The translations under genes and the position numbers were made by a program. The notes beneath the pieces were generated by a model that ran no database searches, was not told the origin of the DNA, and worked only from the letters and a program-made list of their open reading frames with translations. Positions 25,505-33,732 of a DNA stretch of 64,000 nt are shown here, one piece after another; within the stretch, counting starts at the first letter, position 1; each line of letters opens with the position of its first letter. Source of the DNA: Desertivirga brevis (GTDB taxonomy: Bacteria > Bacteroidota > Bacteroidia > Sphingobacteriales > Sphingobacteriaceae); NCBI RefSeq assembly GCF_017355835.1, contig NZ_JAFEWF010000006.1, positions 62,001 through 126,000 of the forward strand, written 5' to 3'.

Positions 25505-27085
25505 GTGAACAGAAAAGTAATTATTGGTACACGGGGAAGCGATCTTGCTCTGTGGCAGGCTAATTATGTAAAAGATCAATTAGCTAAAGCAGGACTTGAA
25601 GCTGAACTTAAAATCATAAAGACGCAAGGAGATAGTATCCTTAACCTTCGCTTGGATAAATTGGAGGGTAAGGGGTTTTTCACCAAGGAGTTGGAGGAGA
25701 GCCTTCTTAACGGGTCTATTGATATTGCAGTACATTCCCATAAAGACCTTCCTACCCAAAATCCTCCCGGTTTAATTATCGCGGCTGTGTCTGAAAGAGA
25801 GGATCCTGCAGAGCTCCTTCTAATCCTTAAAGATTGTGTTGATGTTAAGCAGAAGCTTTCAGTGAAGTTTGGAGGTATGGTTGGTACTTCTTCCAATCGC
25901 CGTAAAGCCCAGCTCTTAGCGCTTCGTCCGGATCTTGAAGTAGAAAGTCTGAGAGGAAATGTTCCTACCCGTATTCAGAAGCTTCGCGATGAGAATTATG
26001 ATGCGATCATGATTGCAAAGGCAGGAGTGCAACGTCTGGGAATCGATCTAAGCGAGTTCTATGTTGAGGAACTTGAACCAATGGAATTTGTACCTGCGCC
26101 TGCTCAGGGAGTATTGGCTATTCAGATCCGTGAAACCGATAAAGAGCTTTTTGATACACTACAGGTAATTCATAACCCAGATATTGCTGAGCAAATTTCG
26201 GTGGAACGCAAAGTGCTTAACCTGTTTAATGGCGGTTGCCATATGCCACTTGGCTGTTATTGTCGGAAAGAGAATAATAAGTACCAGGTTTGGACTTCCA
26301 AGGCACAAACAGATGAGGATTTTCCCGACAGGCATTTTATTGAAGCTGACTCTACTGAAGGCCTTGCAGAAATAATCGTAGGAAAGTTTGCACCTGATCG
26401 CAGATTTCCATCAACGGTATTTATTACGCGTGATTTGCCGGAATCTTCTTATCTGAGAAAGGCTCTTGAAAAACATAATATCAGGTTAGAAGGAAAGTCT
26501 CTTATCAGGACCTTTCCTATAATTAATAAACTGGATTCTTACATCTTAAGACACGTCGACTGGATATTCTTCAGCAGTAAGAATGCTATTGAGTACTTCT
26601 TCAAGTTATCACCGGAAATAATTAAAAAGACGAAGTTCGGTGTTATAGGCAGAGCATCAGAAGAAACACTTCGTCGCTATGGAAGGGTACCTGATTTCAA
26701 TGGTGAGGAGGAAGGAATTGATACAGCAGACATTGCAGTGCGATTTGCCGAAATTGCTGAGGGCGCTACTGTTTTATTTCCCGGTGCTAAAGATTCCTTG
26801 AGGACAGTTCAGCAGGCCATGACTCCATCGAGTAAGGTAATTGATCTGCCGGTTTATGAAACGGTTGAAGAAGAACATGTAGAACCGACAATGGCTGAAG
26901 TGCTTATTTTCACAAGTCCCTCCAATGTCGAGGCCTATTTCAAAGAAAACCTTTTAGAGCCAGGTCAGAAAGTAATCTGTATCGGTCGCTCAACAGGCAA
27001 GAAATTTGATGAAATGGGCGTTAAATACTCATTACCGTATTCGCCCGACGAGATTGGCTTGGCAGAAGCAGTGTTTGCCCTTTAA
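25505..27085 (+). CDS. hemCD: Fused hydroxymethylbilane synthase / uroporphyrinogen-III synthase
   Basis: One 526-residue polypeptide covering two consecutive heme steps. Residues 1-300 are HemC: KVIIGTRGSDLALWQA, the SHKDLPT segment, GTSSNRRKAQLLALRPDL and the dipyrromethane cofactor Cys245 in NGGCHMPLG. Residues about 310-526 are HemD: STVFITRDLPESSYLRKAL, DWIFFSSKNAIEYFF, FPGAKDSL and VLIFTSPSNVEAYFKENL. Start is a GTG at 25505. No stop lies between the domains. Fusion lets preuroporphyrinogen pass directly to the closing enzyme, an inference. Confidence 0.93.
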   Translation: MNRKVIIGTRGSDLALWQANYVKDQLAKAGLEAELKIIKTQGDSILNLRLDKLEGKGFFTKELEESLLNGSIDIAVHSHKDLPTQNPPGLIIAAVSEREDPAELLLILKDCVDVKQKLSVKFGGMVGTSSNRRKAQLLALRPDLEVESLRGNVPTRIQKLRDENYDAIMIAKAGVQRLGIDLSEFYVEELEPMEFVPAPAQGVLAIQIRETDKELFDTLQVIHNPDIAEQISVERKVLNLFNGGCHMPLGCYCRKENNKYQVWTSKAQTDEDFPDRHFIEADSTEGLAEIIVGKFAPDRRFPSTVFITRDLPESSYLRKALEKHNIRLEGKSLIRTFPIINKLDSYILRHVDWIFFSSKNAIEYFFKLSPEIIKKTKFGVIGRASEETLRRYGRVPDFNGEEEGIDTADIAVRFAEIAEGATVLFPGAKDSLRTVQQAMTPSSKVIDLPVYETVEEEHVEPTMAEVLIFTSPSNVEAYFKENLLEPGQKVICIGRSTGKKFDEMGVKYSLPYSPDEIGLAEAVFAL

Positions 27086-27265
27086 AGTAGGTTCCGTCCT
27101 CTCTAAAAAGGGGGAACTATGACGGATTGAGCCCATCACTCTGGAAATGGTAAGGGCTTAGGCGAAGTGGGAAAAGATTAAGAATATATTTAAAACATAA
27201 AGGCTAGCTTCCCTGGCCCCTTTGGAAGGCAGGGAGCTTAAGGAGCTTGTGGGGCATATAAAACT
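27086..27265. other. Intergenic region with GC-rich hairpins between hemCD and hemB
   Basis: Contains an irregular hairpin (CTTCCCTG ... CAGGGAG, about 27209-27239) and purine-rich blocks. The palindromic style continues into the first codons of hemB, where CTCCC and GGGAG flank TTTAG. It looks like a dispersed Bacteroidetes intergenic repeat; no gene is present. Confidence 0.5.
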
Positions 27266-28276
27266 ATGAAAGATAGCCAGTTTGCTGACTCTCCCTTTAG
27301 GGGAGCAGGTGGTACACGACCAAGAAGATTACGTAAAACACCAATAGTAAGAGAGCTGGTTGCAGAAACAAAGCTTTCTAAAGATATGTTCGTCTATCCT
27401 TACTTCGTTGTTCCAGGGAGCAATGTGGTGAAGCCGATAGAGGCAATGCCAGGTATAAACCATTATTCTATTGATACCCTTGTTAGGGACGTTGAGGATG
27501 GTTTAAAACTGGGATTGAACAAGATTATGCTGTTTGGAGTAGGTGAAGAGAAAAGTGAAGATGCACATACTGCTTATTCTGAAAATTCGCTTGTTGTTTC
27601 CACTGTAAAAGAGTTAAAGAAGAATTTCGGCGACGATCTTTATATCGTTACTGATGTTTGCGTGTGTTCTTATACCACCCATGGGCATTGTGGTATTTTG
27701 CACAATGACTATGTTCAGAATGATGAAACAGTAGAGGTTATTGCAAAAATGTCCCTGGCTCATGCTAATGCCGGTGCAGATATGCTTGCTCCTTCTGATA
27801 TGATGGACAATAGGGTTGCCGCCATCAGACAACTACTTGATGCAAATGGTCAGGTAAATACAGCAATCATGGCACATGCAACCAAATTTGCTTCTGCCTA
27901 TTACGGACCCTTCAGGGAAGCAGCAGACTGTGCACCTGGAAAGGGTGACAGAAAATCTTACCAGATGGATTTTCGTAATCCTACCGAGGCTTTAAAAGAA
28001 GCTTTACTGGACGAAGAACAAGGTGCAGATGTGTTAATGGTAAAGCCGGGACTTGCCTATCTCGATATTATTAGCAAGTTAAAGCAAAATACCCATACTC
28101 CTGTTGCCGTTTACAACGTTTCAGCTGAATATTCTATGATCAAGGCAGCGGCTGAAAAAGGATGGATAGATGAACAGAAGGTAGTAATGGAAACCATGTA
28201 TGCTTTTGCACGGGCCGGTGCCAGCATAATTAATACCTATCATATAAAGGATATTTTAAAGAATAACTGGATATAA
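27266..28276 (+). CDS. hemB: Porphobilinogen synthase (delta-aminolevulinate dehydratase)
   Basis: Condenses two 5-aminolevulinate molecules to porphobilinogen. 336 residues; catalytic lysines are Lys207 in AHATKFASAYYGPFREAA and Lys260 in DVLMVKPGLAYLD. A cysteine-rich metal site, Cys132, Cys134 and Cys142 in DVCVCSYTTHGHCG, points to a zinc enzyme. The usual start region is RPRRLRKTPIVRELV; the first about 17 residues (MKDSQFADSPFRGAGGT) are extra and appear to be translated from a repeat-like palindrome. No other start is in frame. Confidence 0.94.
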   Translation: MKDSQFADSPFRGAGGTRPRRLRKTPIVRELVAETKLSKDMFVYPYFVVPGSNVVKPIEAMPGINHYSIDTLVRDVEDGLKLGLNKIMLFGVGEEKSEDAHTAYSENSLVVSTVKELKKNFGDDLYIVTDVCVCSYTTHGHCGILHNDYVQNDETVEVIAKMSLAHANAGADMLAPSDMMDNRVAAIRQLLDANGQVNTAIMAHATKFASAYYGPFREAADCAPGKGDRKSYQMDFRNPTEALKEALLDEEQGADVLMVKPGLAYLDIISKLKQNTHTPVAVYNVSAEYSMIKAAAEKGWIDEQKVVMETMYAFARAGASIINTYHIKDILKNNWI

Positions 28277-28303
28277 CCCTTTTACCTTTAACCTCGAAAA
28301 AAA

Positions 28304-29695
28304 ATGCTCGACTCTCTCAAAAAAATGTTCAGTTCTGAAGATGATGGCAAGCCGGTTTCTACAACAGGTAAACCTGATATCTCCCGAGAAAAATCAGCAG
28401 AACTATACGAAGAAGCTAAGACTTATTTTCCTGGGGGAGTTAATTCTCCCGTTAGAGCTTTTCGGTCTGTATACGGTACTCCTTTATTTATTGAAAAAGG
28501 AGACGGCCCTTTTGTATGGGATGCCGATGGCAACCAGTTCATTGATTTCTGCTGCTCCTGGGGGCCTCTAATCCTGGGGCACAACAGTGCCAGGATTCGG
28601 GAAAAAGTTACCGAAGTGATGCAGAAGGGAATGAGTTTTGGTGCGCCAACTGCTATTGAGAATGAACTTGCTCAACTTATTCTGAAAAATAATAAGCTGA
28701 TAGAAAAGATCCGTTTTGTAAGCTCAGGTACAGAGGCCGTAATGTCTGCAATTCGTTTAGCGAGAGGTTATACTAAAAGGGATAAAATATTAAAGTTTGA
28801 AGGTTGTTATCATGGGCACGTCGACTCTTTGCTGGTAAAGGCTGGGTCAGGATTAGTAACCTTTGGGGAGACATCCTCTGCCGGCGTCCCAAAATCCTTT
28901 GCTGATGAAACTATTGTAATTCCTCTGAATGATAAAACGGCAGTAGAAGAGGCGTTCCGCCAGTTTCCTGAACAAATTGCCGCTATAATAATTGAAGGTG
29001 TTCCTGCGAATAATGGATTATTAATTCAGGACAAAGAGTTTGTTCAATTCCTTAGATCGATCACTACCCAAAACGGAAGTCTCCTGATCTTTGACGAGGT
29101 AATTACCGGGTTCAGATTAGGTTTCGAAGGAGCCGCAAAACATTACGAAATAAAGCCTGATATCATTACCTATGGTAAAATCATCGGGGGAGGTCTTCCG
29201 GTAGGTTGCTATGGTGCATCGGCAGAGATTATGGGGAGTGTATCCCCTGAGGGGCCCGTGTATCAGGCAGGCACCTTATCAGGGAATCCTGTAGCCATGG
29301 CTGCCGGAATTGCGCAGCTGACCGAATTGTTAAGATCTGGCTTCTATAAAGATCTGAATAACAAGGCTCAGGACTTTGTGGAATCTATTCGCCGGTTTGC
29401 TACTACACGAAATTATAAGTTCAAGATATTTTCCATCGGCTCAATTTTTTGGTTTGCTTTTACAGATAAAGAAATAAAATCTGCAGAAGATATAGACCCT
29501 GCGAGCATGGAGAAGTTTAAGATGCTACATAGAGAGCTTCTGAATCGAGGCATTTATCTTGGGCCTTCAGGATATGAAGTAGGATTTGTTTCTGCTGCTC
29601 ATACCAAGGTGGAGCTCGAGAAAGCTAAGCGCGCAATTATAGAATCTTTAGATATAGTTTTTAGGACTTCACCAAAATCGCCGAAAGGAGAATAG
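28304..29695 (+). CDS. hemL: Glutamate-1-semialdehyde 2,1-aminomutase
   Basis: PLP enzyme converting glutamate-1-semialdehyde to 5-aminolevulinate. At 463 residues it is about 30 longer than usual. PLP-lysine is Lys292 in ITYGKIIGGGLPVG; FPGGVNSPVRAFRSVYG and FVSSGTEAVMSAIRLARG are conserved. About 25 extra residues precede the normal SAELYEEAKTYFPGGVNSP, and the last about 10 (RTSPKSPKGE) are not part of the fold and resemble translated intergenic repeat. A second ATG at 28325 is possible. The stop overlaps the kinase GTG by one base. Confidence 0.93.
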   Translation: MLDSLKKMFSSEDDGKPVSTTGKPDISREKSAELYEEAKTYFPGGVNSPVRAFRSVYGTPLFIEKGDGPFVWDADGNQFIDFCCSWGPLILGHNSARIREKVTEVMQKGMSFGAPTAIENELAQLILKNNKLIEKIRFVSSGTEAVMSAIRLARGYTKRDKILKFEGCYHGHVDSLLVKAGSGLVTFGETSSAGVPKSFADETIVIPLNDKTAVEEAFRQFPEQIAAIIIEGVPANNGLLIQDKEFVQFLRSITTQNGSLLIFDEVITGFRLGFEGAAKHYEIKPDIITYGKIIGGGLPVGCYGASAEIMGSVSPEGPVYQAGTLSGNPVAMAAGIAQLTELLRSGFYKDLNNKAQDFVESIRRFATTRNYKFKIFSIGSIFWFAFTDKEIKSAEDIDPASMEKFKMLHRELLNRGIYLGPSGYEVGFVSAAHTKVELEKAKRAIIESLDIVFRTSPKSPKGE

Positions 29696-30603
29696 TGGCT
29701 AACAATTCTTTTTCCAACTTTAGTTATATGCGAAAACCACTGGTGATCTTTTATGCGCTTGCAATCTACGTTCTGTCAGAGATCATTTGGTGGGCATATC
29801 TGCTGGTGTCCGTTCAACCAGAGCGGAAGGGAATGATCATCGGAGAGGGAGCCATATTTCTTCTCATCTTTTTTACAGGAGCTTACTATCTTCAGAAAAC
29901 CCTTAAGAAAGAACGAAATCTCCACGAGCAACAAAAGAATTTTCTCCTTTCCGTTACCCACGAACTAAAGTCGCCTTTGGCTTCAATCAAGCTTTACATA
30001 CAAACCATCCTGAAGCGAGAGCTTGATCGCCAGCAGATCAGCAGCTTTTTGAACAATTCCCTAAAGGATATTGAACGGTTGGATGATTTAGTGGAGAACA
30101 TGCTTCTGGCTACCCGTATTGAAAATCATTCTTATTCATTCCCTAAGGAGGAGTTTGATTTTTCAGAAGTGATAGAGAAGGTGGCTAACCGTCTTCAGAT
30201 CCATTCCTGCAGCAGTCAAATTATTTCATGTGAGTTAGAGAAAGGGATAAAGCTGAAAGGCGATAAGTTTGCTTTGACCCTGGTAGTTTCTAATCTTGTA
30301 GAAAATGCAGTTAAATATTCTCCCGCATGCGCAGAAGTGAAGGTGAAGCTGTGCAATAAAAACAATATTATACAATTTGCAGTAGAGGATAAAGGTATCG
30401 GAATAAGCGACCAGGAGAAAGCACGCATTTTCGATAAGTTTTACCGAGTAGGCAGCGAAGAGACCAGAAAAACGAAAGGAACGGGTTTAGGTCTTTATAT
30501 TGTAAAACAAGTGCTTGAAAAGCACAAAGCTTACATTAAGGTTAAAAACAATAAGCCTACAGGAACTATATTTGAAGTAACTTTTAACTCACATGGCAAC
30601 TAA
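29695..30603 (+). CDS. Sensor histidine kinase within the heme cluster
   Basis: A 302-residue membrane kinase with two hydrophobic segments (about 15-40 and 48-66) and almost no extracytoplasmic loop, so no classical sensor domain. HisKA has SVTHELKSPLASIKL with His89; the ATPase has VVSNLVENAVKYS, DKGIGIS and KGTGLGLYIVKQV. GTG start overlaps the hemL stop by one base, and it overlaps the response-regulator gene by 11 bases. Being in the middle of heme genes suggests sensing of heme, porphyrin or membrane redox state; inference only. Confidence 0.93.
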   Translation: MANNSFSNFSYMRKPLVIFYALAIYVLSEIIWWAYLLVSVQPERKGMIIGEGAIFLLIFFTGAYYLQKTLKKERNLHEQQKNFLLSVTHELKSPLASIKLYIQTILKRELDRQQISSFLNNSLKDIERLDDLVENMLLATRIENHSYSFPKEEFDFSEVIEKVANRLQIHSCSSQIISCELEKGIKLKGDKFALTLVVSNLVENAVKYSPACAEVKVKLCNKNNIIQFAVEDKGIGISDQEKARIFDKFYRVGSEETRKTKGTGLGLYIVKQVLEKHKAYIKVKNNKPTGTIFEVTFNSHGN

Positions 30604-31297
30604 ACAACGTATTTTACTAGTAGAGGACGAAGATCACCTACTTGAAGCTATAAAATTAAATCTTGAACTAGAAGGCTTTAAAGTTACTACAGCAACCGAC
30701 GGTAAAAAAGCGCTTAAGATATTTAAAGAAGAAAGATTTAATCTAATCATCCTTGATGTTATGTTACCCGAGATCGATGGTTTCCAGGTAGCAGAAACAA
30801 TCCGTCTTGAGAATACCGAGGTTCCAATTATGTTCCTTACTGCAAAGAACACGAACGAAGACCGTGTTGCAGGTTTAAGAAAGGGAGCTGATGACTATCT
30901 TGTAAAACCCTTTAATCTGGAAGAACTTATTCTGCGAGTTCATAATCTTGTTAAGCGCAGTTTATCTAGCGAAGAGAAAAAGGAACTGAACACGTATAAG
31001 ATCGGTGATAAGACCATCTATTTCAATTCTTTTGAATTAAGAAATGACGACGGTAACGTAACCCCGCTTACTAAAAAAGAAACTATGCTTTTAAAACTTC
31101 TTATTGAGAGAAGGAACGAGGCAGTTTCACGTGAGCAGATCCTGGAAACAGTATGGAATTACGATGTGTACCCTTCAACCCGTACTATTGATAATTTTAT
31201 CCTGACTTTTAGAAAGTACTTCGAGCCAGATCAAAAAAATCCGAAGTATTTCCATTCTATCAGAGGTGTTGGATATAAGTTCACCGACACTCAATAA
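30593..31297 (+). CDS. OmpR-family response regulator within the heme cluster
   Basis: A 234-residue receiver plus winged-helix regulator. Phosphoacceptor is Asp55 in LIILDVMLPEIDG; Lys in YLVKPFN closes the active site. The C-terminal trans_reg_C domain ends STRTIDNFILTFRKYFEPD and YFHSIRGVGYKF. Coupled by an 11-base overlap to the kinase and three bases before the TPR gene. The pair is the only regulator in the heme cluster and may control it, as the HemKR system does in Leptospira (analogy, not shown homology). Confidence 0.95.
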   Translation: MATKQRILLVEDEDHLLEAIKLNLELEGFKVTTATDGKKALKIFKEERFNLIILDVMLPEIDGFQVAETIRLENTEVPIMFLTAKNTNEDRVAGLRKGADDYLVKPFNLEELILRVHNLVKRSLSSEEKKELNTYKIGDKTIYFNSFELRNDDGNVTPLTKKETMLLKLLIERRNEAVSREQILETVWNYDVYPSTRTIDNFILTFRKYFEPDQKNPKYFHSIRGVGYKFTDTQ

Positions 31298-31299
31298 TA

Positions 31300-31818
31300 A
31301 TGATGACAACCAAAGCCCGCGTGTTAGTTATCGCGGTAGCTCTGCTTTTATTAGCATGGACCTTGTACGAAAAAACGTATGAGGTTTCTGCATTAGTAGG
31401 GTTAGGTATTGGGTATCTCGTCTGGTCTCATTTCCGGCAGGGAACTGTTGCCTTAGCGGCGAAGGCTTATCATAACAAAGACTTCGCAAAGGCGGAAGAA
31501 TTACTTAAGGAAGTAAGGAATCCAGACATGCTGGCCAGGAACAGAAGAGGTTACTACGAGTTTATTTTAGGGAATATAACGTTACAAAAAGAGCATTTTC
31601 AGGAAGCTGAAACTCATTTTCAAATTGCAAGTCGCTTTCCTCTCAGAAATGAGAATGATAAGGGCATTGTTTTAGTTCAACTGGCAAACTTGAACCTGAG
31701 AAAACATGAGTTCGAAAAAGCTCAAGCTTATCTGGATGTTGCAAAAGAATTAAAGATCAGCTCCCGTGTACAGGGAATTGTCGACAGAATAGAAAACGAA
31801 ATACGAAAATCAAAGTGA
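31300..31818 (+). CDS. Membrane-anchored TPR protein
   Basis: A 172-residue protein with an N-terminal membrane region (about residues 7-45, two short hydrophobic stretches) followed by TPR-like helices: AAKAYHNKDFAKAEELLKEV, YEFILGNITLQKEHFQEAETHFQIA and NLNLRKHEFEKAQAYLDVAKEL. Start ATG at 31300, with a second ATG directly after. Coupled to the response regulator upstream and overlapping the hemE GTG by four bases, so it belongs to the heme operon. Possibly organises heme enzymes at the membrane; inference. Confidence 0.8.
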   Translation: MMTTKARVLVIAVALLLLAWTLYEKTYEVSALVGLGIGYLVWSHFRQGTVALAAKAYHNKDFAKAEELLKEVRNPDMLARNRRGYYEFILGNITLQKEHFQEAETHFQIASRFPLRNENDKGIVLVQLANLNLRKHEFEKAQAYLDVAKELKISSRVQGIVDRIENEIRKSK

Positions 31819-32849
31819 TAAATACTCAGAAGGACTCGCTCTTCATCAGAGCAGCTCAGTCACAGCCAACAGAAAGGCCACCAGTTTGGATGATGCGTCA
31901 GGCTGGCCGTTTTATGAAAGAATATTGGGAGATCAAAAATAAATACAGCTTTTTGGAGATGTGTAAAACTCCCGAAATTGCTGCCGACGTAACGATGCTT
32001 CCAGTTGATCTGTTGGATATTGATGCTGCAATCCTTTTTTCAGATATCCTGGTAACGGGAGAGGCAATGGGTGGCGACCTTAGTTTCAATCAAGGGATCG
32101 GTCCTAAATTCGCTAATCCGGTTCGTTCCGAAGCAGATGTTGATAATTTGAATGTAGATTGCTTGGATAAACTACAATATGTAGCCGATGCAATTAAAGT
32201 GATTCAACAGCGCTTAAATGGTAAGATCCCTCTTATCGGTTTTGCCGGAGCTCCTTTTACTGTGATGAGTTACCTGGTAGAGGGTGGATCCTCCAAGGAT
32301 TTCAAGCTCACAAAGTTGATGTTGCATAACCAACCCGACTTGGCTCATCGCTTACTTTCCAAAATTGCTAAGGTTACTACAGACTACTTGAATATGCAGA
32401 TTGCCGCCGGCGTAAATGCTGTGCAGATCTTCGATAGCTGGGCTATGGCATTATCTTGGGATGATTACAAAGAGTTCTCTCACAGGTACATTACAGAGAT
32501 TATTGCTGGTCTTAACCGTCAGGATATCCCCGTGATCTCCTTCTGTAAAGGAAGTTCTGTCTTCGCACCTTTAATGGCAGAGGCCAAACCAGACGTTATC
32601 TCTGTTGATTGGAACGCTGATCTGTTAGACATTAAAAAACGTTTACCTAAAGGCATCGCCGTACAAGGAAACTTTGATCCTCATATCCTTTACGCAGACA
32701 AAAAGGTTATCAAGGAAAGGATCCACAGGCTTTTTGAAAGAATGAAAGGAGAGAATGGATTCATTTTTAACCTGGGTCATGGTATTATGCCGGACATTCC
32801 TTTCGATAATGTGAAGTATGCAGTGCAGGTGATAAAAGAGTATAAATAA
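31815..32849 (+). CDS. hemE: Uroporphyrinogen decarboxylase
   Basis: Decarboxylates uroporphyrinogen III to coproporphyrinogen III. 344 residues, normal length. Signature PPVWMMRQAGRFMKEY, PFTVMSYLVEGG, QIFDSWAMALSW and FNLGHGIMPDIPFDNV are all conserved. Start is GTG at 31815, overlapping the TPR gene by four bases. The repeat-filled gap of about 295 bases separates it from hemJ. Confidence 0.95.
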   Translation: MINTQKDSLFIRAAQSQPTERPPVWMMRQAGRFMKEYWEIKNKYSFLEMCKTPEIAADVTMLPVDLLDIDAAILFSDILVTGEAMGGDLSFNQGIGPKFANPVRSEADVDNLNVDCLDKLQYVADAIKVIQQRLNGKIPLIGFAGAPFTVMSYLVEGGSSKDFKLTKLMLHNQPDLAHRLLSKIAKVTTDYLNMQIAAGVNAVQIFDSWAMALSWDDYKEFSHRYITEIIAGLNRQDIPVISFCKGSSVFAPLMAEAKPDVISVDWNADLLDIKKRLPKGIAVQGNFDPHILYADKKVIKERIHRLFERMKGENGFIFNLGHGIMPDIPFDNVKYAVQVIKEYK

Positions 32850-33144
32850 CCATGAATTATCACGAATTAGCACGATCAATAGCTAGCTAAAAAATGAGAA
32901 AGCACGAATTACGCGAATTTCACAAAGCATGGATGACTAAAATGGATAGGTGACTAATTTGATTAGTTATAAAACTTTTTTTGTGCTATAAGAATTAGTG
33001 TTGATTTCGCGCCCTGCAAGATTAGTGTAATTAGTGAATTTCGTGTTTTCTCAATTAGTGTTTAATAGGGCGCTTTGCAGTTTTCGTGTAATTAGTGTAA
33101 TTCGTGTTTCTTCAATTTGTGCTTATTCAATTAGTGTTTATTCT
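32850..33144. repeat. Diverged inverted and direct repeats of AATTAGTG / AATTCGTG units
   Basis: The left part has CACGAATTA-type units (about 32859-32920) and the right part has their complements, AATTAGTGTAATTCGTG-type, repeated about six times (about 32985-33143). The region can fold on itself and offers no supported coding frame. An in-frame upward extension of hemJ to 33034 runs through the repeats and is rejected. Confidence 0.75.
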
Positions 33145-33699
33145 ATGGAATACTATCTCTACATAAAGTCTGTTCACATCATCTTTGTCGTTAGCTGGAT
33201 GGCAGGATTATTCTATATCGTACGCTTATTTATTTATCATATAGAAGCTAATGAGCGACCTGCTGAAGAGCGTGATCTTTTGCATAAGCAGTTCGAAGTG
33301 ATGGAGAGTAAGCTTTGGAACATCATCACTGTTCCTGCAATGTTGCTCACTTTGGCATCAGGTATAGGAATGATCCTGGTTAATCCCTACTTGTTAAAGA
33401 TGAATTGGATGCTGGTAAAGATCGGATTTGTAATAGGCCTTTTAATATACCATTTCATCTGCCAACGTATTATCCGTCAATTAAAAGGCGGTGATTTTCG
33501 TTGGTCATCTACCCAGCTTCGTTTTTGGAATGAGGGAGCAACGGTATTATTAGTAGCAATAGTATTCACGGTAGTATTAAAAACATCGATTGACTGGCTT
33601 TACGGTCTGATCGGGTTATTCGTATTTATCGTAGTAATTATGTCGGCTGTGAAAATTTATAAGTATTATCGCCTGAAAAATAATTCTAAAGAAGTTTAA
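33145..33699 (+). CDS. hemJ: Protoporphyrinogen IX oxidase HemJ (CopD-like membrane protein)
   Basis: A 184-residue integral membrane protein with four hydrophobic segments and the family opening YLYIKSVHIIFVVSWMAGLFYIVRLFIYH. HemJ oxidises protoporphyrinogen IX to protoporphyrin IX. The conserved histidine in VHIIFVVSWM and lysine in WMLVKIGF are present. Position after hemE in a heme cluster supports the call. The ATG at 33145 follows the repeat region. Confidence 0.9.
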   Translation: MEYYLYIKSVHIIFVVSWMAGLFYIVRLFIYHIEANERPAEERDLLHKQFEVMESKLWNIITVPAMLLTLASGIGMILVNPYLLKMNWMLVKIGFVIGLLIYHFICQRIIRQLKGGDFRWSSTQLRFWNEGATVLLVAIVFTVVLKTSIDWLYGLIGLFVFIVVIMSAVKIYKYYRLKNNSKEV

Positions 33700-33732
33700 C
33701 ACATTCAATCTGTAACTCAATACCAGAGATCT

